A stretch of DNA of 64,000 nucleotides from Nocardioides sp. Root190 (GTDB taxonomy: Bacteria; Actinomycetota; Actinomycetes; Propionibacteriales; Nocardioidaceae), in assembly GCF_001428565.1 (NCBI RefSeq), contig NZ_LMIA01000001.1, positions 633,443-697,442 on the forward strand, written 5' to 3'. The notes beneath the pieces were generated by a model. The model saw nothing but the letters and a program-made list of their open reading frames with translations. It ran no database searches and was not told the DNA's origin. Position numbers and translations under genes: made by a program. Shown here in pieces: positions 25,225 through 35,640 of this stretch (within the stretch, counting starts at the first letter, position 1; each line of letters starts with the position of its first letter).

Positions 25225-26064
25225 TCACCCGGCGAGCCAGTCGGCGGTCGCCTCGGCCAGCCGTGCGCGGGCATCCCGGTCGCGCGCTGCGGGCGCGGGC
25301 GGCGTGGGCCGGCTCTTGTGGTGGTAGCCCGCGGCGGTGTCGGGATCGGTCGCCAGCCGCACCAGGTGGTCGGCCGACTCCGCGGGCGACATCAGCATCC
25401 GACGTTCCAGGGGTTGCGCGATGCGCCGCAGCCGCCGGAGCACCGGTCGGGTCTCCAGCCCGCGGTCGGCGATGCCCGTGGACACCGCGCCGGGATGGGC
25501 GGAGAAGGCGCGCAGGCCGCGCTCGGAGTGGAGCTGGTCCAGCGACGCGGCGTGGTGCACCAGGGCGAGCTTGGAGGTGCCGTACGCCGCCCAGGAGTCG
25601 TAGTCGACCGGGCGGCCGAGCATCGCGTCGACCGTGCCGCGCTCGTGCAGCTTGGACACGACGTGCAGCACCCGGGCGTCACCGGTCGCGTCGGCGGCGA
25701 CGAGCAGGGCGGGCAGCAGGGCGGTGGTCAGGTCGACGGTGCCGAGGTAGTTCGTGCGCCAGTGGACCTCGTGCCCGTCGAGCAGCTGCGGGCTGGTCCA
25801 GCGCGAGCCGAGGTCGAGGTGGATCCCGGCGCTGTTGACCAGCAGGTCGAGCCGGTCCGCCCGGTCGCCGTACCACTCGGCGAAGCGGGCGACGGAGGTC
25901 CGGTCGGCCAGGTCGAGCGGGTGCCAGGAGTGGTCCTGCACCGGGTCGCGGCGGGTGGTGACGACGATGTCCCAGCCGCGGGCGTCCAGGACATCGGCGA
26001 CGGCCCGGCCGATCGAGCCGGGGCTGGCGCCGGTCACGACGGCACGACGGACGGGAGCGTTCAT
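25225..26064 (-). CDS. SDR-family oxidoreductase under a KstR-like site
   Basis: 279 residues. Seen: VTGASPGSIGRAVAD, LVNSAGIHL, and Tyr-x3-Lys as YGTSK; the C-terminal part resembles retinol-dehydrogenase/WW-oxidoreductase-like SDRs. An unusual extra Pro-Gly-Ser in the nucleotide-binding loop (TGASPGSIG instead of TGxxxGIG) is worth noting. A KstR-type site sits 11 bases upstream of the ATG. It is followed on the other side by the carbonic anhydrase gene. Confidence 0.85.
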   Translation of the reverse strand: MNAPVRRAVVTGASPGSIGRAVADVLDARGWDIVVTTRRDPVQDHSWHPLDLADRTSVARFAEWYGDRADRLDLLVNSAGIHLDLGSRWTSPQLLDGHEVHWRTNYLGTVDLTTALLPALLVAADATGDARVLHVVSKLHERGTVDAMLGRPVDYDSWAAYGTSKLALVHHAASLDQLHSERGLRAFSAHPGAVSTGIADRGLETRPVLRRLRRIAQPLERRMLMSPAESADHLVRLATDPDTAAGYHHKSRPTPPAPAARDRDARARLAEATADWLAG

Positions 26065-26074
26065 GCCCCCAGAG

Positions 26075-26088
26075 TAGAACTTGTTCCA
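26075..26088. promoter_or_regulatory. KstR-type operator, second site
   Basis: TAGAACTTGTTCCA fits TnnAACnnGTTnnA, with one asymmetry in the right arm. It lies 11 bases before the SDR start at 26064 and 18 bases past the stop of the luciferase-like gene. Confidence 0.6.
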
Positions 26089-26106
26089 CTCCGGGGGCAG
26101 GCCCGC

Positions 26107-27201
26107 TCAGACGGCGGTGATCCGCGCGAGGGTGCGGACGTGCTCGACCCGGTCGGCCGGGTCCACGGCCATCGGGTTGAGCAGGAAGGTGCGCACGCCG
26201 GCGGCACGGAACTCCTCGACCTGGCGAGCGATCGACGCCTCGTCACCCATCAGGGTGACGGCCTCGACGAGCTCGGTGGGTACGGCGGTCGCCGCCTCGG
26301 CCTTCTGGCCGGCGAGGTAGAGGTCCTGGATCTCCTTGGCCTCGGTCTCGTAGCCGTAACGGCAGGCGAGCTGGTTGTAGAAGTTCTTGTCCCGCGCGCC
26401 CATGCCACCGATGTAGAGGGCCAGCTGGTCGCGGACCTTCTGCACGACCTCCGCCGGCGGCTCGCCGACGTGGAAGTTGAGCTGCAGCTGGATGTCCAGC
26501 TCGCCGAGCGCAGGGTCACGCTTCTCGAAGCCGGCGGCGAGCGCGTCGCCCCAGGCCTGCTGCGCCTTCAACGGGTGGAAGAACAGCGGCTGCCAGCCCT
26601 GGGAGATCTCCGCCACGAGTGCGACGTTCTTCTCCCCGAGCGCGGCGATCGAGATCGGGATCTCGTTGCGGACCGGGTGGTTGATGATCTTCAACGGCTT
26701 GCCCAGGCCCGAGCCACCGTCCTCCTTGGTCAACGGCACCGTGTAGTGCTTGCCCCGGTGGTTGACCGGCTCGCGGCGCCAGACCTGGCGGCAGATGTCG
26801 ACGACCTCGCGCGTGCGACCCAGTTGGGCGTCGTACCTGACGCCGTGGAAGCCCTCGACCACCTGCGGGCCGCTGGCACCCAGGCCCAGCGTGAACCGGC
26901 CGCCGGAGACGTAGTCGAGACCGGCCGCGGTCATCGCGAGCGCGGAGGGGGTGCGGGAGTAGATCTGGAAGATCGCCGACATCAGCTCGAGCTTCTCCGA
27001 CTTGGCCGCCAGGTAGCCGAGCTGGCTGACGCCGTCGAAGGAGTACGCCTCGGGGACGGCCGCGAGCTCGAGGCCCGCCTGCTCGTAGGCGAGCAGCAGC
27101 TCGACGGTCTCGTCGAAGCCGCCGGCGTAGTCGATGACCATGCCGAGCTTGATCGGTGCGTTCGTCGGGGCGTTCATCGGGGCGGTCGTCGGGGCGTTCA
27201 T
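26107..27201 (-). CDS. LLM-class F420-type oxidoreductase with repeated start region
   Basis: 364 residues. Core starts [29 protein letters not shown] near 103 and [11 protein letters not shown] near 190 fit the luciferase-like fold, close to mycobacterial F420-dependent families. Preceding the core are two 24-base tandem units ([16 protein letters not shown]), each with an ATG, so the start may be at 27201 or 27177. The first ATG overlaps the acyl-CoA dehydrogenase stop (ATGA), indicating coupling. Likely a redox step on a lipid or steroid intermediate. Confidence 0.85.
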   Translation of the reverse strand: MNAPTTAPMNAPTNAPIKLGMVIDYAGGFDETVELLLAYEQAGLELAAVPEAYSFDGVSQLGYLAAKSEKLELMSAIFQIYSRTPSALAMTAAGLDYVSGGRFTLGLGASGPQVVEGFHGVRYDAQLGRTREVVDICRQVWRREPVNHRGKHYTVPLTKEDGGSGLGKPLKIINHPVRNEIPISIAALGEKNVALVAEISQGWQPLFFHPLKAQQAWGDALAAGFEKRDPALGELDIQLQLNFHVGEPPAEVVQKVRDQLALYIGGMGARDKNFYNQLACRYGYETEAKEIQDLYLAGQKAEAATAVPTELVEAVTLMGDEASIARQVEEFRAAGVRTFLLNPMAVDPADRVEHVRTLARITAV

Positions 27202-28406
27202 CGAGTGGCGTCCTTCGCGTAGCGGCCGGCGATGTCGCGGCCGATGATCTCCTTCATGATCTGGCTGGTGCCGCCGTAGATCGTCTGCACGCGGCAGTCG
27301 CGGTAGGCCCGGCCGATCGGGTACTCGTTCATGAAGCCGTAGCCCCCGAAGAGCTGCAGGCAGCGCGAGGTCACGCGGACCTGCATCTCGGTCGCCCAGA
27401 GCTTCGCCTTGGAGGCCTCCGCCGTGGTGAGCGTGTGCTCGTTGAGCGCCAGCGCCGCGTTCTGGATGTAGGCGCGGGTCATCTCGACCTCGGTCTCGAT
27501 GTCGGCCAGCTCGAACCGGGTGGCCTGGAGGTCACCGATCCGCTTGCCGAACGCCTCGCGGTCGAAGACGTAGTCCTCGGTCCAGGCGAGCGCTGCCTCG
27601 GCACCCGCGAGCGCCTGGGCGGCCAGCGAGAGCCGCTCCTTGGGCAGCCGCTGCATGAGGTAGATCAGGCCCTGGCCGATCTCGCCCAGCACGTTCTCCG
27701 GGCGGACCCGCACGTCCTCGAACACCAGCTCCGCGGTGTCCTGGCCGGCGAGGCCGACCTTGTCGAGCTTGCGGCCGCGGGAGAAGCCCGGGTCGTCCCG
27801 CTCGACCACGAACAGGCTGTAGCCGCGCGAACCGGCGTCGGGGTCGGTCTTGGCGAAGACGATCACCAGGTCGGCGTTGATGCCGTTGGTGATGAACGTC
27901 TTCTGCCCGTTCAGCACCCAGCTGTCGCCGTCGCGCACCGCGGTCGCCCGAATGCCCTGCAGGTCGCTCCCGGCGCCCGGCTCGGTCATCGCGATCGCGA
28001 GCACGAGGTCACCGGAGACGGCACCCGGCAGCCAGCGCTGCTTCTGCTCGTCGGTGCACAGGTCGAGCAGGTAGGGCAGCACGATGTCGTCCTGCAGGCG
28101 AAGACCCAGGCAGTACGACGAGGCGCCGATCGCCGCGAGCTCCTCGGCCACGATCATCGGGTAGCGGAAGTCGGGCTCCCCGCCGCCGCCGAACTCCTCG
28201 GGCACGGCCAGGCCGATGATGCCGTTGCGGCCGGCCGCCTGCCACGCGCTGCGGGGAACGAGGCGCTCCTCCTCCCAGTCGAGGTGGTGCGGCTCGACCT
28301 CGCGACGCACGAACTCCCGGACGGAGGCACGGTAGGCCTCGTGGTCCTCGGTGTAGAAACCCCCGCGCAGGTTGAGCGACGGCTGCCTTCCCCCGGACTG
28401 GCTCAT
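27198..28406 (-). CDS. Acyl-CoA dehydrogenase
   Basis: 402 residues, full length. Seen: [13 protein letters not shown] (139-151), [13 protein letters not shown], and [12 protein letters not shown] / [11 protein letters not shown] near the C-terminus. Glu257 in LPKERL occupies the helix-G catalytic position of long-chain and isovaleryl-CoA dehydrogenases; the IYGGT motif lacks the medium-chain-type Glu. The stop is coupled to the luciferase-like gene, and its own ATG overlaps the stop of the HSD10-like SDR, making a three-gene coupled run. Confidence 0.94.
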   Translation of the reverse strand: MSQSGGRQPSLNLRGGFYTEDHEAYRASVREFVRREVEPHHLDWEEERLVPRSAWQAAGRNGIIGLAVPEEFGGGGEPDFRYPMIVAEELAAIGASSYCLGLRLQDDIVLPYLLDLCTDEQKQRWLPGAVSGDLVLAIAMTEPGAGSDLQGIRATAVRDGDSWVLNGQKTFITNGINADLVIVFAKTDPDAGSRGYSLFVVERDDPGFSRGRKLDKVGLAGQDTAELVFEDVRVRPENVLGEIGQGLIYLMQRLPKERLSLAAQALAGAEAALAWTEDYVFDREAFGKRIGDLQATRFELADIETEVEMTRAYIQNAALALNEHTLTTAEASKAKLWATEMQVRVTSRCLQLFGGYGFMNEYPIGRAYRDCRVQTIYGGTSQIMKEIIGRDIAGRYAKDATR

Positions 28407-29167
28407 CGCGGGGCCATCCGGATGGCGCCGTCGAGGCGGATGGTCTCGCCGTTGAGCATCGGGTTCTCGACCACGTGGGCGGCCAGGGCGCCGTACTCCT
28501 TGGGGTCGCCGAGCCGCGACGGGTGCGGGACCTGCTGGCCGAGGCTCTTGCGGGCGTCCTCGGGGAGCGAGGCGAGCAGCGGGGTGTCGAAGAGGCCGGG
28601 CGCGATGGTGACGACGCGGATGCCGATCGTCGACAGGTCACGGGCGATCGGCAGGGTCATGCCGACCACGCCACCCTTGGACGCGGAGTACGCCGCCTGG
28701 CCGATCTGGCCGTCGAAGGCCGCAACGGAGGCGGTGTTGATGATGACGCCGCGCTCCTCGCCGTCCAGCTCGAGGCCGGCGATGTGGGCCGCGGCGAGGC
28801 GGATCACGTTGAAGGTGCCCAGCAGGTTGATCTCGATGATCCGCTGGAACTTCTCGTACGGGTAGGGCGTGTTGTCGCGGCCGACGGTCTTGATCGCGTC
28901 GCCGGTGCCGGCACAGTTGACCACGACGCGCAGCTCACCGAGCTCGGCGGCAGCGGCGATCGCGGCAAGCACGTCGTCCTCGCTGCGCACGTCGCCGGGC
29001 ACGAAGCGGACGGCGTCGCCCAGCTCCTTGGCGGCGACCTCACCGGGACCCCCCGGGAGGTCGAGGATGACGGCCTTGCCGCCCTTGGCCAGAAGGGCCT
29101 CGACGGTGGCGCGGCCCAGGCCGGAGGCGCCGCCGGTGACGAGGGCGACGGTGTTGTTGATCTGCAT
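28403..29167 (-). CDS. SDR like 3-hydroxyacyl-CoA dehydrogenase type 2 (HSD10)
   Basis: 254 residues. Seen: [14 protein letters not shown] (10-23), [11 protein letters not shown], and Tyr-x3-Lys in AYSASKGG. The NCAG and [16 protein letters not shown] wording is typical of HSD10-type dehydrogenases that oxidise 3-hydroxyacyl-CoA or 17-hydroxysteroids. I chose the ATG at 29167. Its stop overlaps the acyl-CoA dehydrogenase start, so dehydrogenation and hydroxyacyl oxidation steps are cotranslated. Confidence 0.9.
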   Translation of the reverse strand: MQINNTVALVTGGASGLGRATVEALLAKGGKAVILDLPGGPGEVAAKELGDAVRFVPGDVRSEDDVLAAIAAAAELGELRVVVNCAGTGDAIKTVGRDNTPYPYEKFQRIIEINLLGTFNVIRLAAAHIAGLELDGEERGVIINTASVAAFDGQIGQAAYSASKGGVVGMTLPIARDLSTIGIRVVTIAPGLFDTPLLASLPEDARKSLGQQVPHPSRLGDPKEYGALAAHVVENPMLNGETIRLDGAIRMAPR

Positions 29168-29209
29168 GGTGGTGAGTTCCTTCAGTGGTGATGGGTGGTG
29201 GTGGCCGGT

Positions 29210-29319
29210 GGTCGAGGAGGTCGCGCAGCGACCGTCTCGAGACCCCGGGCCATGGTGCAGGAACCCTGGTGGCACCGGCCCCGGAGGTCTCGAGACGGCC
29301 GCGGGCGGCCTCCTCGACC
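29210..29319. repeat. Paired inverted repeat of the CTCGAGAC type
   Basis: A 35-base arm starting GGTCGAGGAGG and ending CGTCTCGAGACC (29210-29244) is partly inverted at 29286-29319 (GGTCTCGAGACGG ... CCTCCTCGACC). The outer 11-base and inner 12-13-base blocks pair well; the centres differ. Repeats of this wording are frequent between genes of Nocardioides and relatives, to my knowledge. It fills the gap between the thiolase and SDR genes. Confidence 0.75.
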
Positions 29320-29330
29320 CACGGGTCAGG

Positions 29331-30524
29331 TCAGAGGCGTTCGATGATCGTCGCGTTGGCCATGCCCTGTGCCTCGCACATGGTCTGGATGCCGTAGCGA
29401 CCACCAGTGGCCTCGAGCTGGTTGACGAGGGTGGTGAGCAGGCGAGTGCCGGAGGAGCCGAGGGCGTGGCCCAGGGCGATCGCGCCACCGCGGGGGTTGA
29501 GCTTGGCAGGGTCGGCGCCGAGGTCGTGGGCCCAGGCGAGCGGGACGGAGGCGAAGGCCTCGTTGACCTCGTAGGCGTCGATGTCGTCGATGCCGAGACC
29601 GGCCCTGGCGAGCGCCTTCTGGGTGGCGGGGATCGGTGCGGTGAGCATCAGCAACGGGTCGGAGCCGACGACGGCGTACGACACGAACCGGGCGCGGGGG
29701 GTGAGCCCGAGCTTGCTGGCCATCTCCTCGCTCATGATCAGCGCGGCGGACGCGCCGTCGGTGAACGGCGAGGAGTTGCCCGGGTGGATCTGCCACTCGA
29801 CCTCGGGGAAGCGCGCGGCGAACTCGTCGGTGCGGAAGGCGGGACGCAGGCCGCTCAGGCCCTCGGCGGTGGTGCTGGCCCGCACGGTCTCGTCGACCGT
29901 GTGCTCGATCCTCGCGCCATCGGGCGTCTGCACGGTGATCGGGACGATCTCCTTGTCGAAGAAGCCGGTCTCGATGGCCTCGGCGGCACGGCGGTGCGAC
30001 TCGGCCGCGTAGCCGTCGAGGGCGGCGCGGTCGAGCTTCCACTTGTTGGCGACCAGCTCGGCCGAGACGCCCTGGTTGACCAGGCCCTCGGGGTAGCGGG
30101 CGTGCAGCTCGGGACCGAACGTGTCCTTGCCCATGGTGGTGACGCCCATCGGGACGCGGCTCATCGACTCGACGCCGGCCGCGATGACGATGTCGTAGGC
30201 ACCGGCGGCGATGCCCTGCGCGGCGAAGTGGACGGCCTGCTGGCTGGAGCCGCACGCGCGGTCGATCGTCGTCGCGGGGACTGACTCGGGGAAGCCCGCG
30301 CCGAGCACGGCGGTGCGGCCGATGTTGAGGGCCTGCTCGCCGGCCTGCATGACGCAGCCGGTGATCACGTCGTCGACGAGGGCGGGGTCGAGGCCGTTGC
30401 GCTCGACGATGGACTTCAGGACGTGCACGAGCATCGAGGTCGGGTGGGTGCCGGAGAGGGCACCGCCCATCTTGCCCTTGCCGGAGGCGAGGCGTACGAC
30501 GTCGACGATGACGGGAGTGGGCAT
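29331..30524 (-). CDS. Acetyl-CoA C-acyltransferase (thiolase)
   Basis: 397 residues. Seen: nucleophile Cys91 in [22 protein letters not shown], His353 in [11 protein letters not shown] and Cys383 in QTMCEAQG. It cleaves 3-ketoacyl-CoA, the last beta-oxidation step. The last block reads CEAQGMAN rather than the usual CxGGGQG. The catalytic Cys is kept, so I treat it as functional. It is divergent from a TetR gene with a complex palindromic operator between. Confidence 0.92.
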   Translation of the reverse strand: MPTPVIVDVVRLASGKGKMGGALSGTHPTSMLVHVLKSIVERNGLDPALVDDVITGCVMQAGEQALNIGRTAVLGAGFPESVPATTIDRACGSSQQAVHFAAQGIAAGAYDIVIAAGVESMSRVPMGVTTMGKDTFGPELHARYPEGLVNQGVSAELVANKWKLDRAALDGYAAESHRRAAEAIETGFFDKEIVPITVQTPDGARIEHTVDETVRASTTAEGLSGLRPAFRTDEFAARFPEVEWQIHPGNSSPFTDGASAALIMSEEMASKLGLTPRARFVSYAVVGSDPLLMLTAPIPATQKALARAGLGIDDIDAYEVNEAFASVPLAWAHDLGADPAKLNPRGGAIALGHALGSSGTRLLTTLVNQLEATGGRYGIQTMCEAQGMANATIIERL

Positions 30525-30545
30525 CTGGATCCTCCGAGGAGCCGG

Positions 30546-30584
30546 GACTGTTAAACAGTCAGTCCTGACTGGTTAACTGACTGT
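30546..30584. promoter_or_regulatory. Compound palindromic operator between thiolase and TetR genes
   Basis: GACTGTTAAACAGTC (30546-30560) is a palindrome around a central A. Overlapping it, CAGTCAG (30556), CTGACTG (30565) and CTGACTG (30577) form further inverted and direct pairs, so at least two dimer sites overlap. The place, 22 bases from the thiolase start and 54 from the TetR start, suits repression of both genes. Confidence 0.7.
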
Positions 30585-30637
30585 AGCCTGTCCGCGCCCG
30601 GATGTCATCCGGCGATCCACGTGAGGAGGAACTCGCC

Positions 30638-31267
30638 GTGACCGACCAGCCCGTCGCCCCTGCCGACGCCACGACGCCGAAGCGCGCCGTGCAGAGCCGG
30701 ACCATCGACGTGCAGCGGCGCATCCTCGACGCCGCCGTCGAGGTGATGCTCGAGCACGGGTACGCCGGTGCCTCCACCGTGCAGATCCAGGAGCGCGCGG
30801 GCGTCTCACGAGGTCGCCTCCTGCACCACTTCCCCTCCCGCGACGCCCTGCTCGTCGCCGCCGCCCAACACCTGGCCCGGGCCCGCGTCGGCGAGCTGCC
30901 CAACGACCACGAGTGGCCCTCGGACGCGCGCGAGCGCATCGATGCCGTCATCGATCGGATGGCACTCACCTTCACCCAGGGCTACTTCTGGGCCGCCACC
31001 GAGCTGTGGGTGGCAGCGCGCACCCACGACGAGATCCGCGATGCCCTGCTGCCCGGCGAGCGCGAGATCGCCCGGGCGATCCGGATCGCGATGGACGGGT
31101 TCTTCGGCCCCGAGATCACCGCCAGGTCGGGCTACGACGACCTGCGCGAAGTGATCTTCACCAGCCTGCGCGGCATGGCATTGACCACCTCGTTCGACCC
31201 TCGCGAGGAACCCAGCCGTCGGCACGTCGAGCGGCTGAAGCGGATCGCGCACGCCGTCCTGCTGTAG
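30638..31267 (+). CDS. TetR-family transcriptional regulator
   Basis: 209 residues from a GTG at 30638, chosen for the GAGGAGGA site 7 bases upstream; an ATG at 30602 would place that site inside the gene. The helix-turn-helix STVQIQERAGVSRGRLLHHF (about 48-67) is intact. It probably represses itself and the divergent thiolase through the CTGACTG repeats. The ligand is not evident. Confidence 0.88.
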   Translation: MTDQPVAPADATTPKRAVQSRTIDVQRRILDAAVEVMLEHGYAGASTVQIQERAGVSRGRLLHHFPSRDALLVAAAQHLARARVGELPNDHEWPSDARERIDAVIDRMALTFTQGYFWAATELWVAARTHDEIRDALLPGEREIARAIRIAMDGFFGPEITARSGYDDLREVIFTSLRGMALTTSFDPREEPSRRHVERLKRIAHAVLL

Positions 31268-31277
31268 GTCGTGATCG

Positions 31278-32960
31278 TCACGGGTTGATCCGGCGCAGCG
31301 CCAGGACAGCGATGTCGTCCGCGCGCTCTTCGCCACAGGCAGCGAGGAGCCGGGGCACGAGGTCGGCCAGCGGCTCGCCCTCGAGCTCCCGGAGGGCCGT
31401 GACGAGCCGGGCCGTACCGGTGTCGATGTGCTCCTCACGGCGCTCGACGAGGCCGTCGGTGTAGGCGACGAGGGCGGCTCCGACGGGGATCACGACCGTC
31501 GTGGTCTCGTACGACGTCGGGCCCAGCCCGAGCGGCGGGCCAGTGGCGACCTCGACCAGCTCGGTGCTGCCGGGGCCGCTGATCACGGGAGCCGGGTGGC
31601 CGGCGTTCGCGAGGACCACCTCGCCCGTGCGCAGGTCACCGACGCCGACGAGGACGGTGGCCATGTGGTCGTCGACGGTGATGTCGAACTGCGAGGAGCA
31701 CTTCTCCAGCGCCGCTGCCGGGCCGTCGCCGTCCAGGAGGTAGGCACGCAGGGTGAAGCGGGCGCGCGCCATCACCGCCACCGCATCGATGCCGTGGCCC
31801 GAGACGTCGCCGACGACGAAGCCGAAGTGGTGCTCGCCGACCTCGACCAGGCTGTACCAGTCACCACCGATCTCGATGCCCTGCGCAGCGGCGACGTACT
31901 CAGAGGCGACCTCGAGCCTGGAGAGGCGCGGGAGGACCGCGGGGAGGAGGGCTCGCTGCAGCCGGAGGGAGAGCTCGCGTTGCTCCTCGTAGAGCCCGTC
32001 GACCGTGCGGTAGAGCCCCCGGATCGTGTCGGCGCTGTCCTCGGCTCGCACCCGGGCGCCGACGAGCTGGCGGGCGACCAATGCGCTCGCCAGGGTCAGC
32101 AGCAGGCCGCCCACCGACGCGATGAGCGTCAGCCACCTGCTGAGCGCTCCGCCGAGGTGCTCCCTCGACCGGGTGACCAGCGTCAGGACCGTGTCCCCGA
32201 AGGGGATCTGCACCTGGGCGGTGTCGCCGTCCATCGGGAGGTCGGCGGGGTCGACGTCGGTGGCCGCGAGGTTCGCGAGGGTGGTCCGCTCCCCCACGTA
32301 GAGCGCGTAGTGGAGCTGCTCGAAGGCGGAGTCGCGGTCGAAGGGCGTCCGACGGTCCTTCGGGATCGGACGCTCCCCGTAGGCCACGAAGCCGGTGGTG
32401 TCGTCGCCGACCGCGTAGACGATGCGCGTCCGGTCACCCACCTCGATCCGTTCCACGACCGACGTCGGGCTCCTCAACGCCCGCCGGAGCAGCTCCTGGA
32501 CCTCCGGTCCACGAGGGTCGAGGCCCGGCTGCGCGCCCATCGTCACGCGACGCTCCAGGGTCGCGCCGTCGTCGCGCCACAACGACGCGGTGTCGAAGAC
32601 CAGCCCGTCCCCGACGCTGCTCGTCATCCCGCGTCGGAACGCGGTGGGGGCGCCGTTCGGGCCCGCCGAGGCCTGGCCGGCGAGGGCAGCCCGCAGGGGC
32701 TGCTCGATCACCAACACCGCCGACGTCAGCACACCCGCCGCCTGCCGGCTCTGCGTCTCGAGCAGTCGGCGCTCCGTGCTGTCGTCCACCCGTTCGGCGG
32801 CCCAGGCACCGAGGACGGTCAGGAGCAGACCGGCGATGCAGATGATGGTGACCGGCTCACGGAGGCGGTGGGGTCGTCGCAGCGATACGCCCGCCTCGCG
32901 GCGCGCGAGTTCCCTCCGAAGCACTGCCAGCTCCCCCTCAGCCACACGACGAACGGACAA
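31278..32960 (-). CDS. Membrane sensor PP2C/SpoIIE-type phosphatase
   Basis: About 560 residues. Two membrane helices (VTIICIAGLLLTVLGAW near 38 and LTLIASVGGLLLTLASALVA near 285) enclose an extracellular sensor region of about 230 residues; then a short coiled stretch and a SpoIIE domain with metal-binding Asp in GGDWY and VVGDVSGHG, and DDIAVLAL at the end. Such proteins dephosphorylate anti-sigma antagonists (STAS proteins) in stress pathways. The start is uncertain: I chose a TTG at 32960, clear of the divergent MFS promoter; GTG codons at 32975, 32972 and 32945 are alternatives. Confidence 0.82.
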   Translation of the reverse strand: MSVRRVAEGELAVLRRELARREAGVSLRRPHRLREPVTIICIAGLLLTVLGAWAAERVDDSTERRLLETQSRQAAGVLTSAVLVIEQPLRAALAGQASAGPNGAPTAFRRGMTSSVGDGLVFDTASLWRDDGATLERRVTMGAQPGLDPRGPEVQELLRRALRSPTSVVERIEVGDRTRIVYAVGDDTTGFVAYGERPIPKDRRTPFDRDSAFEQLHYALYVGERTTLANLAATDVDPADLPMDGDTAQVQIPFGDTVLTLVTRSREHLGGALSRWLTLIASVGGLLLTLASALVARQLVGARVRAEDSADTIRGLYRTVDGLYEEQRELSLRLQRALLPAVLPRLSRLEVASEYVAAAQGIEIGGDWYSLVEVGEHHFGFVVGDVSGHGIDAVAVMARARFTLRAYLLDGDGPAAALEKCSSQFDITVDDHMATVLVGVGDLRTGEVVLANAGHPAPVISGPGSTELVEVATGPPLGLGPTSYETTTVVIPVGAALVAYTDGLVERREEHIDTGTARLVTALRELEGEPLADLVPRLLAACGEERADDIAVLALRRINP

Positions 32961-33057
32961 GGTAACCGCCACCACCCTCGCGCGTCTGCCGAACCCGCAG
33001 ACGGCGCCCCCGGTCGGCCACGAGCGTCGGCCACGAGCGTCGGCGTAGTCTCCGACA

Positions 33058-34230
33058 GTGCCCCGCCCCACCCGCACCGGCGCCCTCCCCGTCGTCGTGC
33101 TCCTGCTCTTCGTGGCGGGCTGGGCGACCAACCACTTCGCCGCGATCATCCCCGTGCTCCGCTATCGCGAGGGGCTCTCGGCCACGGTGCTGGCGGGCGC
33201 CTTCGGCGTCTACGCGCTGGGCCTCCTGCCGGGCCTGCTCGGCGGCGGCGCGCTGTCGGACCGGGTGGGTCGCCGACCCGTCGTCCTCGTCGGCAGCACG
33301 GTCGCCGCGGCCGGCAACCTCCTGATGCTCTGCTGGCACCCGGCCGCCGGGATCTACACCGGCCGCCTGGTCGTGGGGGTCGGCGTCGGGCTCGCGATGA
33401 GTGCCGGCACGGCCTGGGCGGCCGACCTCGGCGGTCGCAGGGGTACGACGATCGCAGGCACCGTGCTGACCGCCGGGTTCGCCTGCGGCCCGCTCGCCAC
33501 CGGCCTGGTCGCGCAGGTCGTCCCCTCCTCGGTGGACCTGGCCGCGCCCTTCCTGATCACGATCGCCCTGTCCGTGGGCGCGATCCTCGCGGCCCTACGA
33601 CTGACCCCGCCGACGCGCGCCACCGCGCCCGCCGGGGCTCCCGCGACCACCTCGACGCCGGGCGAGCAACGCAGCGTGGGACGGGCCCTGGCCCGTTCCG
33701 TGCCGATGGCCCTGTGGGTCTTCTCGACCGTGACGGTCCCGCTCATCGTCCTCGCCGGCCGCGTCGGCGGAGAGCACAACGGGCCGTGGCTGCCGGGCGT
33801 CGCCGCGGCGCTCGCGCTCGGCACCGGCGTGGCCGCCCAGGTCATCGCGCGCCGGGCCGAGTGGGGTCCCCGGGCCGGCATCGCGGGCGCCCTGCTCGCG
33901 GCGGTCGGCTTCTCCCTGGCTGCTGTCGTCGACGCCTCGGCCGACGTCGCGCTCTTCGTCGTCGTCGCGGTGGTGCTCGGGTCGGCGTACGGCCTGTGCC
34001 TGCGCTCGGGGCTGGTGGACGTGGAGAACCTGACACCGCCGGCGCACCGCGGCATCACGATCGGCATCTACTACGTCTGCACCTACCTGGGCTTCGGCCT
34101 GCCGGTGCTGCTCGAGGCACTGCGCGGGCCGGTCGGCACGCTGACGCCGTTGCTGGTGCTCTCCGGGCTCGCCGTCGCTGCGGCCGTCCTGCGAGCGGCG
34201 CAATTGCGCTCGGCTGCCGTCAGGGCGTGA
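33058..34230 (+). CDS. MFS transporter
   Basis: 390 residues, about 12 hydrophobic segments. Seen: the MFS loop motif [11 protein letters not shown] after the second helix and a [23 protein letters not shown] fourth-helix region (abbreviated pattern: RLVVGVG). An inner-membrane secondary transporter; substrate unknown. Starts with GTG at 33058. The 3' end overlaps the end of the convergent TerD-vWA gene by 11 bases. Confidence 0.88.
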   Translation: MPRPTRTGALPVVVLLLFVAGWATNHFAAIIPVLRYREGLSATVLAGAFGVYALGLLPGLLGGGALSDRVGRRPVVLVGSTVAAAGNLLMLCWHPAAGIYTGRLVVGVGVGLAMSAGTAWAADLGGRRGTTIAGTVLTAGFACGPLATGLVAQVVPSSVDLAAPFLITIALSVGAILAALRLTPPTRATAPAGAPATTSTPGEQRSVGRALARSVPMALWVFSTVTVPLIVLAGRVGGEHNGPWLPGVAAALALGTGVAAQVIARRAEWGPRAGIAGALLAAVGFSLAAVVDASADVALFVVVAVVLGSAYGLCLRSGLVDVENLTPPAHRGITIGIYYVCTYLGFGLPVLLEALRGPVGTLTPLLVLSGLAVAAAVLRAAQLRSAAVRA

Positions 34231-35596
34231 GCATCCCGGTGCTCCGGGCCCGGCGCAGCCAGTCGGGGTACTCCGTCATCAGCCGTTCGAACAGCGCGTC
34301 GTCGCTGATCGGCTGCTTGCCGATCAGCTCGTCGTCGGTGACGGCGAAGAAGTCGGCGTTGTCGGTGAAGCGTCCGTCGAGGTCGTCGAGGCGCTGGAGG
34401 TACTCGAACCGGTCCGACCCGATCCCGAGGAACTGCCAGAAGATCGGCTCGTACGACGCCGAGCGGATCTGCTTGGTGGCGACGGCCTTGTCGGTGGGCG
34501 CGCCATCGGTGATGAACATGACGTAGACCGGGGTCGCTGCGGGAACCGGCTCGCCACGCTCACCCGACGTGCCGAAGTACTGCTTGCGGATCGCGGCCAT
34601 CGCGGCGCCGTACCTGGTGTTGTACTCGAGCGGGTGGGCCTTGACCAGCTTCTTGATGTACTGCTGGTAGCCGTCCAGGGACAACCCGTCGGGCTGGTGG
34701 ACCTTCTCCCCGAAGAGGAAGACGTCGACCTCCCCGTCGTCGTCGAAGCGCAGGCCCAGGGCCAGCACCCGCTCCGCGAGCTTCTGGACCAGGCCCTTGG
34801 AGTAGCGCGAGGACATGGACCCGGAGATGTCGAGCACGAGCGCGACGCGGGCGGTGTGCTCGCCGAGGCCCTTCTTCTCCAGCGAGACACCGGCGGTCTT
34901 GACCAGCGAGAGCATCGCCGTGTCACCGCTGCCGCTCAGCTTCTTCTCGAGGTCGACGACGCGCTTCTTCTCGAGGCTGACGCTCGGAGTGGGGGCAGGG
35001 GGCGGCGGAGGCGGGGGCGGCGGGGGCGGCGGGGACGCAGCCGGGGCCGGCTCGCTCTCGACCTGCACCCCGAAGTCGCCCGCCAGCCCGGCCAGACCGT
35101 CGGTGTAGCCCTGCCCGACGGCGCGGACCTTCCACTCCCCGGCGCGGCGGTAGACCTCGGCGAAGACCATCGCCGTCTCGGTCGTGGCCGGGATCTCGCA
35201 GCGCACCGCGGCCGGCGCGGTCGGGTCCGCGGCGACCTCGACCCCGAGACCGCCCAGTCCGCCGAAGGTCGTCGCGGCGGCGTCGATGGACGCGCCGATG
35301 ACGACCTTGTCGATGTCGACCGGGAGGGCCGCCATGTCGATGCGGACCTGGTCGACGGTGCCGGTGCCGCGCGTCGACTTGCCGAGGTGGGTCACCGCAC
35401 CACCCGCACCCGTCGGCTGGTTGTAGAAGACGAAGTCCTCGTCGGAGCGGACCCGACCGGACGTCGTACACAGGAACGCGGAGAGGTCGGCGTCGGCCCC
35501 GGACGTGGTGGTCCAGGTCAGCGTCACCACCACGGTGGCGGGCAGGCCCGCCTGAGTCACTCCGACATTGCCGCCCCGGGCCAGCATCTGCGTCAC
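34220..35596 (-). CDS. TerD-vWA fusion protein (tellurium-resistance family)
   Basis: 458 residues. Order: TerD domain (about 1-170; LARGGNVGV at the start as in TerD, with DADLSAFL carrying Ca-binding Asp), then a run of 12 prolines, short repeats of the V-x-LEKK type, then a von Willebrand A domain with the metal-site motif LDISGSMSS. Ca-dependent scaffold protein of the Ter stress system, by family. I chose the GTG at 35596 since the family start pattern begins there; an ATG at 35656 would add 20 residues. Divergent from ribA. Confidence 0.85.
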   Translation of the reverse strand: MTQMLARGGNVGVTQAGLPATVVVTLTWTTTSGADADLSAFLCTTSGRVRSDEDFVFYNQPTGAGGAVTHLGKSTRGTGTVDQVRIDMAALPVDIDKVVIGASIDAAATTFGGLGGLGVEVAADPTAPAAVRCEIPATTETAMVFAEVYRRAGEWKVRAVGQGYTDGLAGLAGDFGVQVESEPAPAASPPPPPPPPPPPPAPTPSVSLEKKRVVDLEKKLSGSGDTAMLSLVKTAGVSLEKKGLGEHTARVALVLDISGSMSSRYSKGLVQKLAERVLALGLRFDDDGEVDVFLFGEKVHQPDGLSLDGYQQYIKKLVKAHPLEYNTRYGAAMAAIRKQYFGTSGERGEPVPAATPVYVMFITDGAPTDKAVATKQIRSASYEPIFWQFLGIGSDRFEYLQRLDDLDGRFTDNADFFAVTDDELIGKQPISDDALFERLMTEYPDWLRRARSTGMLTP

Positions 35597-35640
35597 GCGG
35601 ACATCGTACGGACGGCAGAAATCTGCGGCAGCCGGAATAT

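Noticed and set aside
24580..27222. 880-residue open frame on the plus strand
   Set aside because: It runs antisense through the carbonic anhydrase, SDR and luciferase-like genes, which have clear motifs. Its translation is low-complexity Gly/Arg/Val without family match; a GC-rich shadow.
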